A DNA stretch of 64,000 nucleotides from assembly GCA_019056785.1 (NCBI GenBank), contig DXJV01000059.1, positions 1-64,000 of the forward strand, in the 5' to 3' direction. The stretch comes from Candidatus Heimdallarchaeota archaeon (GTDB lineage: Archaea; Asgardarchaeota; Heimdallarchaeia; JABLTI01). Below the pieces are notes generated by a model, which was not told where the DNA came from, ran no database searches, and was given only the letters and a program-made list of their open reading frames with translations. Positions 52,205 to 61,525 of the stretch are shown here, in pieces (the stretch's first letter is position 1; each line of letters starts with the position of its first letter). The translations under genes and the position numbers were made by a program.

Positions 52205-55015
52205 TCATGTAATTTTTAATAATTTTAATTCAAACGGCTTAAATTTCAAGTTAAAATTACCGTTTGTGATTGTTAGTGTTTTTTTACAAACACCTTCAAT
52301 GGTTTTTTCCTCACACTTTTGGAATTTTGCAACTGTTGTAATTGGTAGTTCTACAGGGTTTTGATCAATATTATAAAGCAAAACAGTCAGTGCATTGTCA
52401 CGAATGCGCAGTGAGGAAATCTTGATCATTGATTCCTTAAAACTAATGAGGGGTTTCTGGAGCTTACTAACAAGTGTATTGTTAACAAAAGGATAGCTAA
52501 CCGGTGGAAGGGCGAAACTTTCTGCAGCATTTACTGTTTCATTTATAGGCATCTCTTTTGCATGAATTAACAAGCTATATTCGAATGTGTATTCTTTGTG
52601 AAGCTCTTGTGCTCCGGGCGTTTCTAGAAATGGTCCTGCATGCATCGGTCTCTCTGGGAAGTCTTGTCTCGAGAGAAAACCAACGGCTCGAATTAACGTT
52701 AGCGCCAATTTTTGTTTGTGTACTAATTCAACTTCTGGGAGCCCTTTATTAAATAATGAGAAAGCTGCTTGAGTTTTGGGGTCTTCAATTCGAATAAATC
52801 TTTTTTGCGGTTGGATTCCTGATGGCTGTTCCGCAAATTCCTCGAGTGAAACGGGTTCTCCTTGCCTTTCAATGAAACCAAAATGAGTGGAAGTTTTTGT
52901 GGTTGGGCTTTCAAAAGGCAATGGGAAACAAATGCGAAGACGATGGTCCTTTGCAGTATTTGTTAGTGTTATAGTAATGTCGATTCGTGGGAGGTCCCGA
53001 TAAAAACGAAAAGTGGTAGAAACAGGAATAATCGCCTTACCAGAACGTTTTGTTCTGTCCTCACTTAATTCAGCATAAACTTTGAGAAGCATTGTTTGTT
53101 CAATTTCTGCGAAAAGCGGTCCGACAGTTTTTAGTTTACGATGAACTTTTACCGCTCGTGCCTTGTCAGGTTTTACAGCGCTAAAAGTGTACTCATCCCC
53201 CCGGTCGCCAAGATCCTCGAAGGCATGTTGATTTGTGAAAAGAACGTTTCTTTGCTTGTCAAAAAGTGAAAATGTTCCATTGCGATTGAATTTTACCCAG
53301 TAGAATTTATTCGAAATGCTATTTTTTGTAACGGTTAATTTTTCCTTGAGGGTTTTCTTGGTTGGTTGATCGCTTAAAAGTAATTTTTCATAACTCCAAG
53401 GTCGTAATGGTACGAGAGCAAGATAAGAGCGTTGAGAACCCAGGGTTGCTTTTACATGAAATTTTTTATATTTGCCAGAGTCAACAAGGGCGAGCACTTT
53501 CTCCTTTAGTTTTTGCGTGTTAAGTTCTCCGATCAGCTTTTTACCAAGAATCATGGTAATATGGTAAAGAGTGGGATCAGCAACATCTTCTGCAAAGAAC
53601 ACTTCATTAAGGTAAACATCCATCAACTTTCTCCCAGGGAGCATTTTTATCCCGGTTTTGATGAAAAAGGGTTTGAAATTATTTTCAAACAGAATCTCTT
53701 CTGATGAGCTAATTGGCTGAACGGGAAATTCCTCGCCATTGGTTGTGAAGACTTTTTTCACGTTCATTTTTACAGGGGCTTTAAATCGAATCAAGCTGGG
53801 AGATGTGCCATTGTTTGAAGGGTTATAAGTTAGAAGGGAAGTACTGTTTTCAGTGGCTTTCTTCTGCAATTTTTCTTCCAATGACTCAAAAAGGCCTGAA
53901 CAAATACTTTCAGCCCACGAAAAGCGACTAATCATTTCATTATGTGTTTGGTCAACACTACAACCACATATGGAGTCATGGGGCTGATTTTTCAAAAACC
54001 AATTCCAAGCAAGTTCAATGAGGTTCTTTGGATAGTCGAGTATTTCAGCTAGCTTGAGAATTGTAAATTGTGGCTCGAGATAGTGGACCAGCAAATCTTC
54101 TATCTTGGCATTCCAAAGTTTAATCCACATCCGAGTAGAATAAGTATCTTGTAAAAGTGGTGCGCGAGCAGAAGAACGAAATTCGCCGGCATAAATATCC
54201 AATTGGACTTGTTCTTCAGTAATCCTTTCGTCCAGTTTTCGTATATACTCTTCCAAAAGCGACAGGTGTATCTTCATTCCTTTAATTTTCACTTTAGGAA
54301 GATTGGTGATAAGTGATTTGTTTGGAAATTGATGGTCAGTGCCATTCATTAGCAAAAAGAGGGGGAGAGGGGAGAAAGGTTCGAGATCTCGAACAATGCC
54401 GGAAATATCATTAGGAAGGACCGAAAGCTCACTTGAAAGATAGGCTGCATTTCCATAGCTAAAAGGGAGGTAATTCACTTTAATTATCGTTTCGGCTTTC
54501 GGGTGGCATTTCCAGAAGAAAGGCACTTTGGTAATCTCATTGCCAACGCCACGCCAGATAACAGCCCACCGAAGGGTAGTTAAATCACCTAAAAGTTGTG
54601 GTATTGCTCGAGTGTGTCCGAATTGATCAGGCAAATAACCAACATTCATTAGAGGGATCTGATACTTTTGACTAAGAGTAAGAGCGAATTCTAAATTTCT
54701 CACAAAACTCTCCTGACCAATTAACCATTCGTCAGGGAGAAGATACCAGGGGCCGACAGCAACCTTTCCGGCACGAATAACCTCAAGAAACTGTTCCTTG
54801 TGTTCTGGCTTCACTTCGAAAAAGTCTTCAAGTATGATTGTTTGTCCATCAAAAGTAAATGAGTAATCATTCTCTTCTAAAATCTCTAACAAGTCTTCAA
54901 TAAGCTCTACGAGTTTTAAACGAAACTCTTGAAACGGTTTATACCATTCACGATCCCAGTGGGTAGAAGGAACAATAAAGACTTCTTTCATAGCATTGGC
55001 TTTTTTTCCGGTCAA
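52205..55015 (-). CDS. glycoside hydrolase family 38 alpha-mannosidase
   Basis: A 936-residue enzyme that cleaves terminal alpha-mannose. VPSTHWDREWYKPFQEFR opens the catalytic domain with zinc ligands H19 and D21. The catalytic nucleophile is D130 in YLPDQFGHT, and ICGCSVDQTHNEM with its His is the later GH38 block. Mid-protein helices and two C-terminal beta-sandwich domains follow (VSTTFRFYRDLPRIDITITL and later blocks), as in GH38 from archaea and bacteria. The first TTG (55015) has AAGGTAGG nearby; ATG 54991 (MKEVFIVPS) is an equally good start by comparison with the family. No signal peptide, so it acts in the cytosol, perhaps on N-glycan or mannolipid breakdown products. It stands upstream of the GNAT multidomain gene. 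Confidence 0.92.
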   Translation of the reverse strand: MTGKKANAMKEVFIVPSTHWDREWYKPFQEFRLKLVELIEDLLEILEENDYSFTFDGQTIILEDFFEVKPEHKEQFLEVIRAGKVAVGPWYLLPDEWLIGQESFVRNLEFALTLSQKYQIPLMNVGYLPDQFGHTRAIPQLLGDLTTLRWAVIWRGVGNEITKVPFFWKCHPKAETIIKVNYLPFSYGNAAYLSSELSVLPNDISGIVRDLEPFSPLPLFLLMNGTDHQFPNKSLITNLPKVKIKGMKIHLSLLEEYIRKLDERITEEQVQLDIYAGEFRSSARAPLLQDTYSTRMWIKLWNAKIEDLLVHYLEPQFTILKLAEILDYPKNLIELAWNWFLKNQPHDSICGCSVDQTHNEMISRFSWAESICSGLFESLEEKLQKKATENSTSLLTYNPSNNGTSPSLIRFKAPVKMNVKKVFTTNGEEFPVQPISSSEEILFENNFKPFFIKTGIKMLPGRKLMDVYLNEVFFAEDVADPTLYHITMILGKKLIGELNTQKLKEKVLALVDSGKYKKFHVKATLGSQRSYLALVPLRPWSYEKLLLSDQPTKKTLKEKLTVTKNSISNKFYWVKFNRNGTFSLFDKQRNVLFTNQHAFEDLGDRGDEYTFSAVKPDKARAVKVHRKLKTVGPLFAEIEQTMLLKVYAELSEDRTKRSGKAIIPVSTTFRFYRDLPRIDITITLTNTAKDHRLRICFPLPFESPTTKTSTHFGFIERQGEPVSLEEFAEQPSGIQPQKRFIRIEDPKTQAAFSLFNKGLPEVELVHKQKLALTLIRAVGFLSRQDFPERPMHAGPFLETPGAQELHKEYTFEYSLLIHAKEMPINETVNAAESFALPPVSYPFVNNTLVSKLQKPLISFKESMIKISSLRIRDNALTVLLYNIDQNPVELPITTVAKFQKCEEKTIEGVCKKTLTITNGNFNLKFKPFELKLLKIT

Positions 55016-55098
55016 TTTTTCCTACCTTGGTGTGTGTAAAATATGCTGCTATTTGTCTTAAATGTTCTTGTAGAAAAAAGAATTTGTGGCTATAGAAG

Positions 55099-56220
55099 TT
55101 ATTCAAATCTATTGCCACAATAGGGGCAAAATTTGATTGTCTCGGAGAGCGATATACCGCAGTAAGGACAGATTGGTGTTTCAGTAGATATTATTGAACT
55201 TTCATTTGTTTGTTCCTTTTCTTTCGCTTCTTTTTCATCCTCAAGGTTGCTCAATTCGTTTTCAGAGTGTGATGGACCTGAAGTTATGTCTGTTGATGGA
55301 GAAGAGAGCGCTTTATTTGCTGTTGCTAATAACTTTGCTCGTCTCAAGAATTCATGTAATTGCAAATTTGTAGGTTCAAACATTACTGCTTTGCTTAAAT
55401 AGGCACATGCCTTATTATATTCCTTGAGATAGAAGTAACACAATCCTGCCCCTGTAAGAGCAGAAGAAATATTAGGGTTAAATGAAAGTACTTGTCGCCA
55501 AAGATTCAATGCCCCTCTAAAGTTTCCTCTATCCATTTCAATAACAGCCTGGTTCATTAAGAATGTTATTGATGCATTATTAGAATAAATTGTCTGGAAA
55601 CCGCCATAGCTTTGTTGCCCCATCATCGGATAAGCAGGCGCGGCCTTTTGTTTCCTAGAGTGGCGAACTGCAAAGATGACTATTCCGGAGATGAGAGCTA
55701 TGCCAACAATAGGAAGCCCAATTGCCAATCCCCAAGGAAAGTCGTCGCTACTGCCACCGCCTGAGGAAGGTGCGCCCATTTCAACAATAGACGCAGTGAA
55801 AGAAATCGTTGTGGTTTTGTAGCCTATATTCCAAAAGGTAATGGCCCAAACATCTGTATGGGGAAAACGAACGGTGCTGTAGTGCGATGATGCCGTACAA
55901 AGAACATGTTCCTCACAAGGGAGATTATTCTGCCAAGCATCAACCTCATCGCTTGGAATGAGAGTAACCTGTACGGTACAGCCAGGGTTGGTACTGAAAG
56001 AATACGAAATGCCGTACGATGAGCTAAAAGAACTTGTAGTTTCTAAAATAAGGAATTGCTCATGTTCTAAGACCTCACTGTCTAAAATTTCCATTAAGAT
56101 TACAGGAGAAGCAGCTGCTTTTGCCTTTGTTTGTTTAATGTTTGAAACCAAAAAAACAAATCCCCAAGTAAGAAAAATACAAAGAACTATCACTCTTATT
56201 TCATGTAAATATTTTCTCAT
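55099..56220 (-). CDS. membrane-anchored TPR protein with C-terminal zinc ribbon
   Basis: A 373-residue protein. A signal or anchor helix (IRVIVLCIFLTWGFVFLV, about 8-25) is followed by an external beta domain (about 40-155) and a membrane helix, WGLAIGLPIVGIALISGIVI (about 168-187). The cytosolic part has a TPR pair at about 225-300 (RGNFRGALNLWRQVLSFNPN, KEYNKACAYLSKAVMFEPTN). A Ser/Glu-rich linker and a C-terminal zinc ribbon, CPYCGISLSETIKFCPYC, follow. It couples an external domain to a cytosolic protein-binding scaffold. No function can be named. It follows the GNAT gene at 56369 on the same strand. Confidence 0.75.
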   Translation of the reverse strand: MRKYLHEIRVIVLCIFLTWGFVFLVSNIKQTKAKAAASPVILMEILDSEVLEHEQFLILETTSSFSSSYGISYSFSTNPGCTVQVTLIPSDEVDAWQNNLPCEEHVLCTASSHYSTVRFPHTDVWAITFWNIGYKTTTISFTASIVEMGAPSSGGGSSDDFPWGLAIGLPIVGIALISGIVIFAVRHSRKQKAAPAYPMMGQQSYGGFQTIYSNNASITFLMNQAVIEMDRGNFRGALNLWRQVLSFNPNISSALTGAGLCYFYLKEYNKACAYLSKAVMFEPTNLQLHEFLRRAKLLATANKALSSPSTDITSGPSHSENELSNLEDEKEAKEKEQTNESSIISTETPICPYCGISLSETIKFCPYCGNRFE

Positions 56221-56368
56221 ATCTTTCCAAACCTGATTAAAAGAAGAGAGCTCAGTTTCTTCTTTTTATCCTCTTCCACAAACATCTTACTTTTTTATAA
56301 GATATTAATGGTTATTTTTAATTAGAAATTTGAGTTTTTCTATTTAAAGTTACAAAAAAAGAAAAAGT

Positions 56369-57193
56369 TTAATCGCTTTTCTGTTGCTGATGTAGTCGTT
56401 TCTCTTTCAAGAGATTGCGAGAACAGATATATGCAGTATAATGTTGAGGGCGACTAAAGCCCAATTTTAAAGCAAATCGGGTGGAGATTTCACTATCAGA
56501 ATCGAAATGCAATTTAATCCCTCGCTCCAAACATTCTCCTATTAATGCTGTTGCTGCAATGGTAGCAAATCCCTTGCGGCGATAATTAGGGTCAGGGTCA
56601 GTCACAACGAGCAGGTTAAATTCATCATCATAAATGGGCATTGCCGAAGCAGCAATGCTTACTACTAACTTTTTTTCGTCGTGAATAATACAATAGCCCA
56701 TCCCTCGCTCTATGAAATCAGCTGGCGACTTGTAAAAAGGTAAGATTGTTGGGGCAATTTTCGGATTGATGTTTTCGAGGATTTCATAAGAAATTTTCTT
56801 CAAGCTATACCCTTTTGGTAATTCCTTTTTGTGTAATTTTCTGTTCGCCTTTAGTAGGTTACTTTTTCGGGATAAAAATTTCGTTCTCGGAAAAGCCGTT
56901 AAAATCAGGTGTTTCCTTGCTAAGCGCAACCAGAAATCATTCGGAAAGAGTAAAAGTTTATTTTCTGAGATTTTGGCTATAACTTCCTTAGCATTTTTAT
57001 TCCGGCTCAACCCCCCGACGAATTCCATTACCTTGTAGGTTAATAGGGCGACTTTTGGTCGAGCTAAATTGTCCACAAGAATAACCCCTGTTTGATCCTT
57101 TAGGATGGTTTTAATCATGACGCGTAAAAATCTGTGTTTGTTAAACATTGTGAGAAGCTCAGCATGCCGTTCAGGGGGGAATTCGCTTAGCAT
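56369..57193 (-). CDS. GNAT-family N-acetyltransferase
   Basis: A 274-residue protein. The first 120 residues form a helical/beta N-terminal domain of unknown type. The GNAT fold follows, with the acetyl-CoA-binding loop DPDPNYRRKGFATIAATALI (R/Q-x-x-G-x-A type) and an end strand ALKLGFSRPQHYTAYICSR. The MPIYDDEFNLLVVTD strand before the loop is the usual beta-4. Substrate unknown. No partner is obvious, though the TPR protein gene is 148 nt downstream. Confidence 0.8.
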   Translation of the reverse strand: MLSEFPPERHAELLTMFNKHRFLRVMIKTILKDQTGVILVDNLARPKVALLTYKVMEFVGGLSRNKNAKEVIAKISENKLLLFPNDFWLRLARKHLILTAFPRTKFLSRKSNLLKANRKLHKKELPKGYSLKKISYEILENINPKIAPTILPFYKSPADFIERGMGYCIIHDEKKLVVSIAASAMPIYDDEFNLLVVTDPDPNYRRKGFATIAATALIGECLERGIKLHFDSDSEISTRFALKLGFSRPQHYTAYICSRNLLKEKRLHQQQKSD

Positions 57194-57275
57194 TCATAAC
57201 ACCAAACAACAGCTAACAAGAAAAAGAGCTTAAAAAAGCTATTTATTTAGTTTTAATTACTTTTTTTTGAGTATT

Positions 57276-58979
57276 TTACCAGCGCTTTTTTTCTGCTTCT
57301 CGTGACTTTCTTTTATCCTGTGGAAAGTCAACCAGCGCGACAGTTTCGCCATATTTGGTGATAGACTTTCGCTCTCTAAATTTAACCAGAATGGGGATTC
57401 GTAAAGCAGCACCCGTTAGAACACCTGTTCCTCGTTCCAGATAGGGGAGCAATCCCAAGTATCGGGTAGCAAATCCTGCAAGAATGTCTTTGGCGACTAA
57501 AAGATCTGATTGTTCTGTGATACGGAAAATTAATTTCGAATTGCATTGCGAAAGAATGTCTCTATCGAGTCCACTGGGTCTTTGACTAACAATGCCTAAG
57601 CCGGCTCCCATTTTTCGTCCTTCTCGGGCAAACCATTCAATAGCTTTCTTTGTTGGGGATTCACCTATGGGAATAAATCGATGCGCTTCCTCTATTAAGA
57701 GAAAGACCCTTTGGATATCTTTAATTTCCATTGATCTTCGCAGCCGGTTAAGATAACTCGAAACGAAGATTCTTCGCGCTCGCTCATCAAGCATGGGTTG
57801 GCTTACATCTAAAATTGTTGCTTGTTCAGGCGAAAAATGACTTTTCACACTTGTTAAACTTGCGAGTTCTTTCGTCTTATCACTTGTTTCTCTTCGACGA
57901 TATTTTTCATCAAATTCTTGAATGATTTGACCGGAATAATGACAAATTGCTCCATTAAGCTCTGTGAAGAACCCCATTTTGCGAAAGACTTCCAGTTTTC
58001 GTACTATGGGTTTTCGGCTAGCACCATCAATAATGCCATTTTCAATTCCAAAGCCTAGAAAACCATCGATATCATAGCAAATTGCATTTCCCAAAGAATC
58101 ACGGATATCATACCAGGTATTCTCGATCTTTTCTTTTTGGGTGTGGGTCAAGTCATACATAAAGCTAAACATTTCAGAGGTGCTAATTTCACTAAAGAGC
58201 ATGGTTATTGGTTCAATGGAGAGATTGACGTCTAATTTCTTTGCCATTTTTTGCATGTCTTGGAAATAGCGAGGTGGATATTTATTGGGATAAAGAACTT
58301 TTACAAAATATTTGGGTAGGGAATTGTCTCCTTTTGGTCCTACTGTTTGTGATAGCCCCCAATATTCACCATGGGGGTCAACAATTAACGAAGGGAGCCC
58401 AAACTCTGCAAACTCTTCAATAATAACTCCTGCAGCATACGATTTCCCGCTGCCTCGAGAGCCAAAAATCGCCAAACCATCTGAGCCCAAGACATTCGGA
58501 TTTAACTTTACAGGGATCTCTCCTGAATGTTCAGCAAAATAGCCAATAAACATTTCCCCCCGTTCTTTCCCAAAAACAGCCAACTCGAGTAATTCGTCAT
58601 TACATTCAAAAACCATCGACCCGGGGGAAATCCACGCATTTGGTGTTGTAATGTTCATTTTATCCGGAGCAATACTCGAAACCAGGACAATGTCAATTAT
58701 ATGAAATTCTGTAAATTCTAACATTGCACGTGATTCTAACGAACGTCGTAATCGATCCATCCAAAATTTGGCATACCGTTCATCACTCAATTGCGGGTTT
58801 ACAGCACGAATGTTCATAACGCGTCCAATAATTGTTTGTCCCGTTGCAAGAGGGATACTTACAAAATTCCCTTCGACAATGTCTTCATGCTCAACATTTT
58901 CATCGAGCCTGACAAGTAAGGTATCTTGCTCTGTTGATGCACCAAGAACGAAACCAATTTTTTTTGCCCGGGAATTCAC
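57276..58979 (-). CDS. HerA-like FtsK/HAS-barrel ATPase
   Basis: A protein of about 567 residues. An N-terminal HAS barrel (IGFVLGASTEQDTLLVRLDE) is followed by a RecA-like domain with Walker A FGSRGSGKSYAAGV and Walker B VFLLIEEAHRFIP. An Arg-finger/Sensor region ends AREGRKMGAGLGIVSQRP. This fits HerA hexameric DNA translocases, usually paired with NurA nuclease in end resection. GTG 58979 is preferred over TTG 59006 because GGAAGG lies 8 nt before it and the N terminus then matches HerA proteins. No nurA, mre11 or rad50 is present here. It follows the Cys-rich protein genes on the same strand. Confidence 0.85.
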   Translation of the reverse strand: MNSRAKKIGFVLGASTEQDTLLVRLDENVEHEDIVEGNFVSIPLATGQTIIGRVMNIRAVNPQLSDERYAKFWMDRLRRSLESRAMLEFTEFHIIDIVLVSSIAPDKMNITTPNAWISPGSMVFECNDELLELAVFGKERGEMFIGYFAEHSGEIPVKLNPNVLGSDGLAIFGSRGSGKSYAAGVIIEEFAEFGLPSLIVDPHGEYWGLSQTVGPKGDNSLPKYFVKVLYPNKYPPRYFQDMQKMAKKLDVNLSIEPITMLFSEISTSEMFSFMYDLTHTQKEKIENTWYDIRDSLGNAICYDIDGFLGFGIENGIIDGASRKPIVRKLEVFRKMGFFTELNGAICHYSGQIIQEFDEKYRRRETSDKTKELASLTSVKSHFSPEQATILDVSQPMLDERARRIFVSSYLNRLRRSMEIKDIQRVFLLIEEAHRFIPIGESPTKKAIEWFAREGRKMGAGLGIVSQRPSGLDRDILSQCNSKLIFRITEQSDLLVAKDILAGFATRYLGLLPYLERGTGVLTGAALRIPILVKFRERKSITKYGETVALVDFPQDKRKSREAEKKRW

Positions 58980-59051
58980 TATGGAAACCTTCCAATTACA
59001 AAACAATACCTTTGCTGTTTAAAATTATTTTTTCAATATTTCTAAAAAACA

Positions 59052-59089
59052 CCTCGAAAAAGAGGGAGAAAACCGAGAAAAACTCGGTT
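59052..59089 (-). terminator. twin hairpins between the Cys-rich gene and HerA
   Basis: On the minus strand, AACCGAG-AAAAA-CTCGGTT (59071-59089, 7-bp stem) overlaps the stop of the Cys-rich gene. A smaller CCTC/GAGG hairpin (59052-59065) and a T/C-rich run follow. They may end the Cys-rich transcript or control readthrough into HerA. Confidence 0.5.
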
Positions 59090-59411
59090 ACTTGTAAAAA
59101 ATTGAATAGAAGAACCACTTTATCATTTTCAAAGAGTTCACAAGTGACTCCTTAAAACCAATTCTTCCGGAACCACTGCAGCTATTCTGGCAGCTATTTG
59201 TACATGAATCCGCACATGATTCCCCACATGCACTACAGATGGCATTTGTCAATCCTGTTGCAAGTCCAGTTAATAACAAGACGAAAAAGACAATCACCAG
59301 AACAACAATGATTATTGGCAAAACAATCGCAAAAATGATGATTAAAATCCTCCTGCGACGCTTTTTCTTAGCCTCGAAGTCAGGATCCGGTACTTTAACT
59401 CCTTCGGCCAT
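59088..59411 (-). CDS. single-pass membrane protein with Cys tetrapeptide repeat (copy 1)
   Basis: A 107-residue protein. A charged N-terminal cytosolic part with a basic block (KKKRRRR) leads to one long membrane helix (IIFAIVLPIIIVVLVIVFFV). A Cys-rich run then reads ICSACGESCADSCTNSCQNS, six Cys of which the last five are spaced exactly four apart in SCxx form. A short segment ending SLKMIKWFFYSIFYK looks like an amphipathic or membrane-touching helix. By positive-inside the Cys run should be outside. A paralogue lies upstream on the same strand. No family recognised; the spacing would suit metal or disulfide clusters. Confidence 0.7.
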   Translation of the reverse strand: MAEGVKVPDPDFEAKKKRRRRILIIIFAIVLPIIIVVLVIVFFVLLLTGLATGLTNAICSACGESCADSCTNSCQNSCSGSGRIGFKESLVNSLKMIKWFFYSIFYK

Positions 59412-59522
59412 TTAAATCAACCTTTTTATATGAGATTAATATGTTTTATTAAATACTAATTTACCCAATAAAAGTATTCTCCTTTTGCACAATCGCTTGG
59501 GAAAAAGGAATGTTTTTCTTCC

Positions 59523-60101
59523 TTATTTGAAGAAAACCCCTATAATCGTGTAAAAAGTCCATTTTAAGAGCTTGATTGAGCTGGAGGTTTTTTCTGCTTG
59601 TTGAATGGTGCTTCCACAATCGCAATTACAACTACTACAAGAATTTGCGCAGCTATCACCGCAATTACAACTAGCATTGCAAGAGTCACTGCATCCCTGG
59701 CAGCAAGAGTCTGAACAAGAATTTATACAAGAGTCAGAACAGTTTTGACAACATTGTGATGAACAACTTTGAAAAGCACCAACTAGAGCGAGAAAGATAA
59801 AGACAAACACACCGATGATGATGAGTAGTGGCAAAACTACTGCAAAAACAATAATGAGGATTATATTTCGCCGTTTTTTCTTTTTTCTCAGCTCGTCTTC
59901 GCTTTCAGGTTGTTGGTCTATTATTGTTCCTTCTAATTGCTCTTCTGGTGGTTCTTGTGATGGGAATTGGTCAACAGGTGTCGTTTCCTCGGCTCCTACC
60001 TTGTCATTTGGCGGAGGAGGAATTTTAGAAAAAGCCTCTTCAGTATCTTTGTAAGGCTCATCGATACCTTCGAAAGCTCCTTCCTCTTTTTTTTCTGCCA
60101 T
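59523..60101 (-). CDS. single-pass membrane protein with extended Cys tetrapeptide repeat (copy 2)
   Basis: A 192-residue paralogue of the 59088-59411 product. The N-terminal 70 residues are Pro/Glu-rich and acidic. KKKRRN then precedes one long membrane helix (IIVFAVVLPLLIIIGVFVFI). About 50 residues follow with 17 Cys, many spaced four apart in the SC-x-x pattern (CSDSCINSCSDSCCQGCSDS), with some CxC and CC. The C terminus SSIKLLKWTFYTIIGVFFK matches the tail of the paralogue. Ser and Asp/Asn fill the other positions, so the run is hydrophilic. It may bind metals or a cluster, or form a disulfide ladder. No known family. Confidence 0.7.
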   Translation of the reverse strand: MAEKKEEGAFEGIDEPYKDTEEAFSKIPPPPNDKVGAEETTPVDQFPSQEPPEEQLEGTIIDQQPESEDELRKKKKRRNIILIIVFAVVLPLLIIIGVFVFIFLALVGAFQSCSSQCCQNCSDSCINSCSDSCCQGCSDSCNASCNCGDSCANSCSSCNCDCGSTIQQAEKTSSSIKLLKWTFYTIIGVFFK

Positions 60102-60197
60102 AAAAACTCAACTTCTAAGTCCAATACTGAACAAAAATGTGTAAAAATATAAAAAACTATTGTAAATAGTCAGAAGAGAATAATTAAGCTTTTTCTC

Positions 60198-60890
60198 TTA
60201 AGTCTTATTTTCCTTTTTATTTCTCTTTTGTGCGACTTGTTGTCGGGCTTTTTCCAGTTCCTCTTCGACTATTGCATAGACTTTCCGGACGCGGATATTA
60301 GTGTTCCGTTCTGGATCGCAACTATTGTTAAGGTGCAGTGGGCAAGTTCGACATTTCTCGCGATTGGCATTTCTTCCCCTGCTAATACCATATAATTGAT
60401 TTCCGAGAAATAAAAGAGCAAATAGGATTAATCCCAACCACCATCGATGCGGAATAAAAAAGGTTTGAATTATTAACGCAAGATAGGCTCCTATGCCAAA
60501 ACCAGAAACAAAGCGAGAGAAGGCTTTTGTCCATTTATTTTTCAATCCTATCAGACGATGAATGATTGCTAACCCAAATCCTGCAAATGGAAGAGAGGCG
60601 GTCACCCAATAATTGTAACGAAAAATGGTTGGCACAGTAAAAAAAAGCACCGCATAGATAAAAATTGCAGAATAAATCATTGAACAACCAATACAAAAAC
60701 CAAACTCACCAATCCGGAAAAAGTGATCTTCATATTCACTACACATGGGATGGTGGGCTAAAAACTTCCAGGCACGGAGTTTGAAAATCGCCACTTGTGC
60801 ATGAAAAGGAGTGCGTTTTTTTAAATAAACCTCCTCCGAAAGGTAGGGGGTTTTGATTTGTTCCGGTGATTTTTCAGGCAATGCAAACAA
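60198..60890 (-). CDS. DUF2085-type membrane protein
   Basis: A 230-residue protein. The block HHPMCSEYEDHFFRIGEFGF followed by CIGCSMIY matches the DUF2085 pattern of a CxxxxxRSF-like stretch and a CxxC followed by a helix. Four hydrophobic segments (about 75-170) follow. Near the C terminus is a Cys cluster, CRTCPLHLNNSC, and a charged helical tail. The start is taken as TTG 60890. No Shine-Dalgarno is obvious, and in-frame sequence continues upstream without ATG. The function of the family is unknown. Confidence 0.7.
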   Translation of the reverse strand: MFALPEKSPEQIKTPYLSEEVYLKKRTPFHAQVAIFKLRAWKFLAHHPMCSEYEDHFFRIGEFGFCIGCSMIYSAIFIYAVLFFTVPTIFRYNYWVTASLPFAGFGLAIIHRLIGLKNKWTKAFSRFVSGFGIGAYLALIIQTFFIPHRWWLGLILFALLFLGNQLYGISRGRNANREKCRTCPLHLNNSCDPERNTNIRVRKVYAIVEEELEKARQQVAQKRNKKENKT

Positions 60891-61059
60891 CCATTCAATT
60901 GTAATATGAATTTTGAAATAATTGGTTAATGCTCTTAATTAAGATTTTCAAAGATGTAGGGAATTTCCTTTGAGAAAGTAGGGAATATTCCTTTGTTACA
61001 ATAAGACTCATAAAGTAGAAGGACAAATAATAATTGCTTATCAAAAGGATGTGAGATAG

Positions 61060-61284
61060 ATGCCTGCAATTGATCGTTACGCAATTAAATATAGAGATGA
61101 AGTTAAACACTTCAATAATCATGTTGATGCAGTTTCTTACGTTTTGGGTCTCCCTTCAAGCACTGAAAAGATCGAAATTAAAAAATTCGGTAGTTGGCAA
61201 AAAGTCCTTATTTATCTTGAAGGAGAAATAAATGAAATCCAACGCTTAGCTTCAATTGTTCTTTCCTGGGAAAAGAAAGATTAG
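61060..61284 (+). CDS. small protein, 74 residues, function unknown
   Basis: A 74-residue alpha/beta protein with a good start context: GGATGTGAG, about 8 nt before ATG. It ends EINEIQRLASIVLSWEKKD, and a central KIEIKKFGSWQKVLIYLEGE strand pair resembles the short KEOPS Pcc1-type proteins, but the match is too weak for a call. No Cys, His or catalytic residue stands out. It is divergent from the DUF2085 gene and followed by a long non-coding gap. Confidence 0.6.
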   Translation: MPAIDRYAIKYRDEVKHFNNHVDAVSYVLGLPSSTEKIEIKKFGSWQKVLIYLEGEINEIQRLASIVLSWEKKD

Positions 61285-61438
61285 CCTTTTTCTCTCTTCA
61301 AGATTTATTCTCTAGCAAATTTCTTCCAGCGATTTTTACTTTGTTTGGTTTTCTCGCACTAGTTTATGTAAGGCAAATATTTCCTAATTTTTTTAACGTA
61401 AGGAATACTCTGGATAAAAAAAAGTCAGGCAAAAACAC

Positions 61439-61525
61439 ACCCAGGTTGGATAAGCGTTGTTTCTCTACCAAAGTAAAAAGTGGCGATAAGGCGACCATTT
61501 CAAGCGTCTTGCAAACCTTCTGGGT
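61439..61525. ncRNA. possible structured RNA (strand unknown)
   Basis: ACCCA-GGTT (61439-61447) pairs with AACC (61514-61517) and TGGGT (61521-61525), interrupted by a 3-nt bulge (61518-61520). The inside contains a shorter hairpin AGTGG (near 61479) with CCATT (near 61495). The stem works on either strand. The unusual local GC and the absence of coding sense favour an RNA, but no known RNA family is recognised. Confidence 0.25.

Noticed and set aside
59052..59089. Hairpins as a possible CRISPR or mobile-element end
   Set aside because: No repeat-spacer regularity, transposase or target duplication is near; they fit a terminator after the Cys-rich gene.
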